Positions 15,198 to 18,207 of a stretch of 18,207 bases of DNA are shown piece after piece. Both the position numbers and the translations under genes were made by a program. The stretch's first letter is position 1; each line of letters begins with the position of its first letter. Below the pieces are notes generated by a model, which saw nothing but the letters and a program-made list of their open reading frames with translations, was not told where the DNA came from and did no database searches. Source of the DNA: CAYVFC01 sp964450715 (GTDB taxonomy: Bacteria; Myxococcota_A; Polyangia; Polyangiales; JAFGIB01); NCBI GenBank assembly GCA_964450715.1, contig CAYVFC010000157.1, positions 1 to 18,207 of the forward strand, read 5' to 3'.

Positions 15198-15265
15198 CTG
15201 ACAATAATAACGCGCAGCGATATTAATACTGGATGATACAACAATTCTGGATGATACAACAATTC
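15198..15265 (+). promoter_or_regulatory. HigA promoter with duplicated 18-bp site
   Basis: CTGACA (15198-15203) and TATTAA (15221-15226), spaced 17 nt, form a plausible sigma-70 promoter. It is followed by a perfect tandem 18-bp duplication, TGGATGATACAACAATTC (15230-15247 and 15248-15265). The duplication sits in the expected operator position, just before the ribosome site AAAGGA of the antitoxin. HigA-type antitoxins repress their own promoters, so this may be the operator. That role is inferred. Confidence 0.5.
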
Positions 15266-15284
15266 CGTTGAAAGGAAGTTCGTT

Positions 15285-15587
15285 ATGGAAAAGAAATTGA
15301 AGCCGATCCATCCGGGAGAAATACTGCTTGAGGAGTTTCTCAAACCGATGGGTATAAGCCAGTATCGACTTTCGACGGACATTACCGTCCCCGCGCGAAG
15401 GATTAACGAAATTGTACACGGAAAGAGGGCGATAACGGCTAACACCGCGTTGAGACTTGCGAGGTATTTCGGAACCTCGGAGAGGTTTTGAATGAATTTG
15501 CAGACGAGATACGACTTAGAGATCGAGAGAGACAGACTCGGAGAGTAGCTCGTGACGGAAGTACAAGAAAGAAAGATGGCCGGATAG
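15285..15587 (+). pseudogene. higA: HigA-family antitoxin frame with two in-frame stops
   Basis: ATG at 15285 with AGGA 8 nt upstream. Residues 1-68 read KLKPIHPGEILLEEFLKPMG, ISQYRLSTDITVPARRINEI and ALRLARYFGTSERF, the helix-turn-helix of HigA/VapI antitoxins. The family continues F-W-(L/M)-N-L-Q-x-x-Y-D-L. Here codon 69 is TGA (15489-15491) in place of that Trp, and the same frame then reads MNLQTRYDLEIERDRLGE. Codon 88 is TAG (15546-15548), followed by LVTEVQERKMAG to a TAG at 15585-15587. That gives 100 codons, the usual family length. Each stop is one base from a sense codon. No HigB toxin gene is present upstream, where it usually lies. The truncated 68-residue protein could still bind DNA. 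Confidence 0.82.
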
Positions 15588-15601
15588 AATGTATAAATAA
15601 T

Positions 15602-16786
15602 GTGGACAATCCGTTTTCACCGCTACGACTGGCCGGCCTTGCGCTGCGCAACCGCGTCATTAAAGCCGCTACCTTCGAGGGCATGAGCCCCGGCGGGCAG
15701 GTGAGCGACGCGTTGATCGAACACCATCGTGCCGTTGCCGCCGGAGGGGCGGCAATGACCACGGTGGCCTACTGCGCGGTGGACGGAGACGGGCGGACCT
15801 TTCGCGATCAGCTATATATGAGGCCCGAGCTGGTCTCGGGACTTCGCGGGCTGACCCGGGCCGTGCACGCAGAGGGCGCGGCCGCTTCGCTCCAGCTCGG
15901 ACACTCGGGCGCGTTCTGCAACAACCCGGACCTGGTGCGCCCCAGGCCCATGGGGCCGTCGCGCGCCGTCAACAAGCTCGGCCTGCTGAGCGGGCGCCCC
16001 TTGGCTGAGGCGATGACCGAGGCGGAGATCGAGCAGGTGACCGAGTCGTTCGCAACCGCTGCCCGACTGGCGCATCGGGCCGGTTTCGACGCCGTGGAGC
16101 TACACCTCGGCCACGGATACCTGCTCAGTCAGTTTCTGAGCCCGGGCGCCAACAAGCGGCGCGATCGATACGGCGGGTCGCTGGAAAACCGGGCGCGGTT
16201 CGCGCTCGGCGTGGTCGAGCGCGTAAGGGCGGTTTTGCCGCCGGAGGTGCCGGTGCTGGCCAAGGTCAATCTTCGCGATGGATATCGCGGGGGACTGGAA
16301 CTCGGGGAGAGCGTACAGGTAGCGCGCTGGCTCGAAGCCCGGGGAGCGGACGCGCTGGTGTTATCCGGTGGATTCGTGAGCCGCAATCCCTTTTACCTGT
16401 TCCGGGGCGAGCGACCGCTGCGCGAGATGATCGCCGCGGAGAAGAGCCTGGTGCAGAAGCTCGCGCTAGCGGTTTTCGGCCCGATGGTCATCCGCGCCTA
16501 CCCCTTTGATCCGCTCTACTTTCTTCCGCTGGCGCGCCGGGTCAGGAGCGCGGTAGGGATGCCGCTGGTGCTTCTGGGCGGCGTCCGTTCGAGGGACGAT
16601 ATCGAAACGGCCATGCGGGAAGGGTTCGAGGCGGTAGCGATGGGACGCCCGTTGATCCACGATCCCGCCCTGATCTCCAAGTACGCTGCCGGTCGGGCGC
16701 GCGAGAGCGGATGCCAGCCGTGTAACCGGTGCGTCGCCGAAATGGAACGCGAAGGAGGCGTACGCTGTACGCTGGCGTCCGCATAG
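15602..16786 (+). CDS. Old Yellow Enzyme-family NAD(P)H:flavin oxidoreductase with C-terminal Cys cluster
   Basis: About 395 residues from the GTG at 15602. The open frame extends back to 15488, but that part overlaps the HigA remnant and is not protein-like for this family. The product is an FMN TIM-barrel of the OYE/2,4-dienoyl-CoA reductase N-terminal type. NPFSPLRLAGLALRNRVIKA begins it, SLQLGHSG supplies the strand with substrate-side residues, and HLGHGYLLSQFLSPGANKRR followed by DRYGGSLENRARF (about residues 168-201) is the family signature. LVLLGGVRS and VAMGRPLIHDP form the phosphate-binding end. The C-terminus has C371, C374, C377 and C389, resembling the [4Fe-4S] motif of dienoyl-CoA reductases, but the NAD/FAD domain that normally follows is absent. 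It is probably a cytosolic ene-reductase-like enzyme. The substrate is unknown. Confidence 0.88.
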   Translation: MDNPFSPLRLAGLALRNRVIKAATFEGMSPGGQVSDALIEHHRAVAAGGAAMTTVAYCAVDGDGRTFRDQLYMRPELVSGLRGLTRAVHAEGAAASLQLGHSGAFCNNPDLVRPRPMGPSRAVNKLGLLSGRPLAEAMTEAEIEQVTESFATAARLAHRAGFDAVELHLGHGYLLSQFLSPGANKRRDRYGGSLENRARFALGVVERVRAVLPPEVPVLAKVNLRDGYRGGLELGESVQVARWLEARGADALVLSGGFVSRNPFYLFRGERPLREMIAAEKSLVQKLALAVFGPMVIRAYPFDPLYFLPLARRVRSAVGMPLVLLGGVRSRDDIETAMREGFEAVAMGRPLIHDPALISKYAAGRARESGCQPCNRCVAEMEREGGVRCTLASA

Positions 16787-16870
16787 CTGGTTGATGAGAA
16801 CGACGGATTCGTACGAGCAGTCGATTTGACGCCGACCGGCGGCAACGATACGAATACGGATGGTGGCGCC

Positions 16871-17818
16871 GTGAAGTCATCGGTTTTTCTATTGAGTCTC
16901 CTCTTCGGCTCCTCGCTCGTTGCCTGTTCCGATTCGGGCGACGGTGTGCCGAACCACGCGAGTGCGGCGGGTTTCGGCGGTACCGTTGCTGGCGGAGGCA
17001 CCGGCGGCTCGGCCGCGGGCGAGAGCCGGGGCGGCGAAGGTGCCATTGACGCCGGCAGCGCAGGGACTACGGGCGAAAACGGCTCCGTATACGGTGGAGA
17101 TAGCGGCGGCGGTGCGACCGAGGGGCGGTCCGATGGGGGCGTTCTCATGGACTCCGGAAGCCTCGACGGAGCTGCTGCTGATTTCGGCGCGACCGGTGGA
17201 GACGGTTCCGGCACCGGCGGATCTACAGGGGGCGTCAGCGGAACCGCGGACGGAGAGGGCGGCTCGGCCGGAACAGCGGGTGCAGACGGCGGTAGCGGCG
17301 GAACCGACTCCGAGTGCCCTCATTCGGGCAACATACGGTATACGCTCAACCGCGCCGCTTCGCCTACGGCGGACGAGCTCGACGCCTACGAGCATCTCAC
17401 CAGCGCCATGGACGAGGCGGTCTGGTACTACAACTGTTATACCGATCTCGACATGCAGTTGTGGGTCAACTACAACCCGGGAGTTCCCACGGCGGAAGCG
17501 AATATAGACGGTTGGATGACCTTCGGCGGCAATCGGAGCTATATGGTGTTGCCGACAGCCATGCATGAGATAGCCCATACGCAGGGCATCGGGTACTACA
17601 CTTTTTCCGAAATGACCGACGACGACGGCATCTGGACCGGTCCGAACGCGAACGCGGTTCTCGCCTCGATAGCGAACCCGCGCGACACCCAGCTTCACGC
17701 CGATTCCATGCACTTCTGGCCTTACGGACTGAACTACGCGAGCGAATACGAGAATGAGGACGACCTGATCAACCATTGTCTGATCGTGGCCGCCATGCGG
17801 AAAGACATGGGGCTATAA
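16871..17818 (+). CDS. Lipoprotein with HExxH metallopeptidase-like domain
   Basis: 315 residues from the GTG at 16871, with GGTGG close upstream. The frame also opens at 16826, but the signal peptide starts here. The lipobox is LVAC (Cys19). A low-complexity Gly/Ser/Ala/Asp linker spans about residues 20-150, then a compact domain begins CPHSGNIRYTLNRAA. It contains MHEIAHTQGIGYY, with H232, E233 and H236 in an HExxH motif. Where metzincins have HExxHxxGxxH, the third His is replaced by Tyr242. The end, MHFWPYGLNYASEYENEDDL followed by INHCLIVAAMRKDMGL, matches a block I recall from secreted bacterial proteins often joined to lectin domains. It is probably a surface zinc-binding protein; peptidase activity is uncertain. 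A long palindrome begins 22 bp after the stop. Confidence 0.82.
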   Translation: MKSSVFLLSLLFGSSLVACSDSGDGVPNHASAAGFGGTVAGGGTGGSAAGESRGGEGAIDAGSAGTTGENGSVYGGDSGGGATEGRSDGGVLMDSGSLDGAAADFGATGGDGSGTGGSTGGVSGTADGEGGSAGTAGADGGSGGTDSECPHSGNIRYTLNRAASPTADELDAYEHLTSAMDEAVWYYNCYTDLDMQLWVNYNPGVPTAEANIDGWMTFGGNRSYMVLPTAMHEIAHTQGIGYYTFSEMTDDDGIWTGPNANAVLASIANPRDTQLHADSMHFWPYGLNYASEYENEDDLINHCLIVAAMRKDMGL

Positions 17819-17840
17819 CGAAGTTGGGCCGGGTCTACCG

Positions 17841-18028
17841 CTCTAGACTCGGGTTTGGCGGTTTTTGCGTAGCGAGAGCGAGGATAAAACGCGGATAGCA
17901 AGGAAGGCGAGCCGTTTTTGCGCAGGCGTAGTAGAGCTACGTCGAGCACAAAAACGGCTCGCCTGACGCGGCTGGGCGCGTTTTGGACCGCTCGCAGTAG
18001 TAAAAATCCGCCAAACTCGAGTCTAGAG
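17841..18028. repeat. Long imperfect palindrome (foldback repeat)
   Basis: Outer 21-bp arms start CTCTAGACTCGGGTTTGGCG (17841-17861), and the complement at 18008-18028 has one mismatch. A perfect 16-bp inner pair AGGCGAGCCGTTTTTG / CAAAAACGGCTCGCCT (17905-17920 and 17949-17964) is exactly symmetric with it. The centre is CGTAG-TAGAG-CTACG (17927-17941). The architecture matches the 12306-12471 palindrome: outer arms of about 20 bp, an inner stem, and a 5-bp central hairpin with a 5-nt loop. The primary sequence differs. It would be transcribed at the 3' end of the metallopeptidase-like gene. Confidence 0.85.
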
Positions 18029-18135
18029 CCCATCTCAAAAATGCGGACCGAGTATTTCGGAGCGCGACGATGCGGGATGTGGTTCCGCCGAACCGAGGAA
18101 ATGCGGTGCATTTTCGAGCGTGAGGCGGGGCCGCA
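18021..18135. repeat. Compound repeat next to the palindrome (partner at 2176-2300)
   Basis: Runs from TCTAGAGCCCATCTCA through ATGCGGACCGAGTATTTCGG to TGCGGTGCATTTTCGAGCG. It abuts the right arm of the palindrome on one side and repeat copy 4 on the other. ATGCGG...TTTCG(G)AGCG occurs twice inside it. The related, more degenerate sequence at 2176-2300 also precedes a 305-bp repeat, but about 200 bp away. Confidence 0.55.
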
Positions 18136-18207
18136 GCGTGAAGGACAAATAAAACTGGATTTCCGAGATCGAGCGTAGAAGAACGGACAGGTGTTGTCGA
18201 GCAGAGG
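18136..18207 (-). repeat. 305-bp dispersed repeat, copy 4 (cut by window end)
   Basis: The first 72 bp, GCGTGAAGGACAAATAAAAC onward, are identical to copies 2 and 3. The window ends inside the repeat. It has the same orientation as the other three copies. Confidence 0.85.

Noticed and set aside
15488..15601. N-terminal extension of the OYE-type enzyme
   Set aside because: These 38 codons overlap the conserved HigA frame, are highly charged and lack similarity to the family; the GTG at 15602 fits the usual N-terminus.

Overview
This is an accessory, repeat-rich stretch of a GC-rich genome. The content points to an uncultured Myxococcota-like (deltaproteobacterial-type) bacterium. It has several lipoproteins with long Gly/Ser/Asp linkers, calcium-binding EGF modules, a beta-helix protein with collagen-like repeats and a MYXO-CTERM-like tail, and a cysteine-rich secreted protein. 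No rRNA, tRNA or CRISPR array was seen, and the taxon is an inference.

Layout. 1-2.1 kb: two convergent genes, a Cys-rich protein without a signal peptide and a lipoprotein. 2.2-3.0 kb: a diverged repeat, then copy 1 of a 305-bp repeat interrupted by a 168-bp MITE with a 9-bp target duplication. 3.1-4.9 kb: an EGF/Gly-rich lipoprotein. 5.0-6.6 kb: a graveyard holding a lipoprotein gene cut after 41 codons, a REP/Y1-type palindromic element, an ORF-deleted group II intron, a beta-helix gene fragment, repeat copy 2 and a FAD-oxidase fragment. 6.6-8.2 kb: an intact AAA ATPase with a C-terminal PD-(D/E)XK motif, preceded by alternating inverted GTGGAC motifs. 8.3-8.8 kb: the 3' end of a lost gene with its terminator, and repeat copy 3. 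8.8-10.8 kb: a B12-binding radical SAM enzyme behind a palindromic operator. 11.3-12.2 kb: a DsbA-like lipoprotein reading frame carrying two in-frame stops. 12.5-14.9 kb: a beta-helix/collagen-like surface protein with two compensating frameshifts. 15.0-15.6 kb: a 20-bp tandem repeat and a HigA-type antitoxin frame with two in-frame stops. 15.6-16.8 kb: an Old Yellow Enzyme-type oxidoreductase with a C-terminal Cys cluster. 16.9-17.8 kb: a lipoprotein with an HExxH motif. 17.8-18.2 kb: a long palindrome, a compound repeat and copy 4 of the 305-bp repeat.

The four 305-bp repeats are all in the same orientation, and truncated genes lie directly against them. Recombination between them has probably reshaped the region. 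At least three larger genes (DsbA-like, HigA-like, MYXO-CTERM-like) are interrupted by point lesions while their conserved sequence is otherwise readable. That means recent decay, assembly error or, less likely, recoding. The repeat reads in the minus direction like the 5' end of an integrase-type transposase gene joined to the element's other end, so it is most simply a non-autonomous deletion derivative. The best candidate for an unusual functional unit is the ATPase-nuclease gene with its motif cluster.
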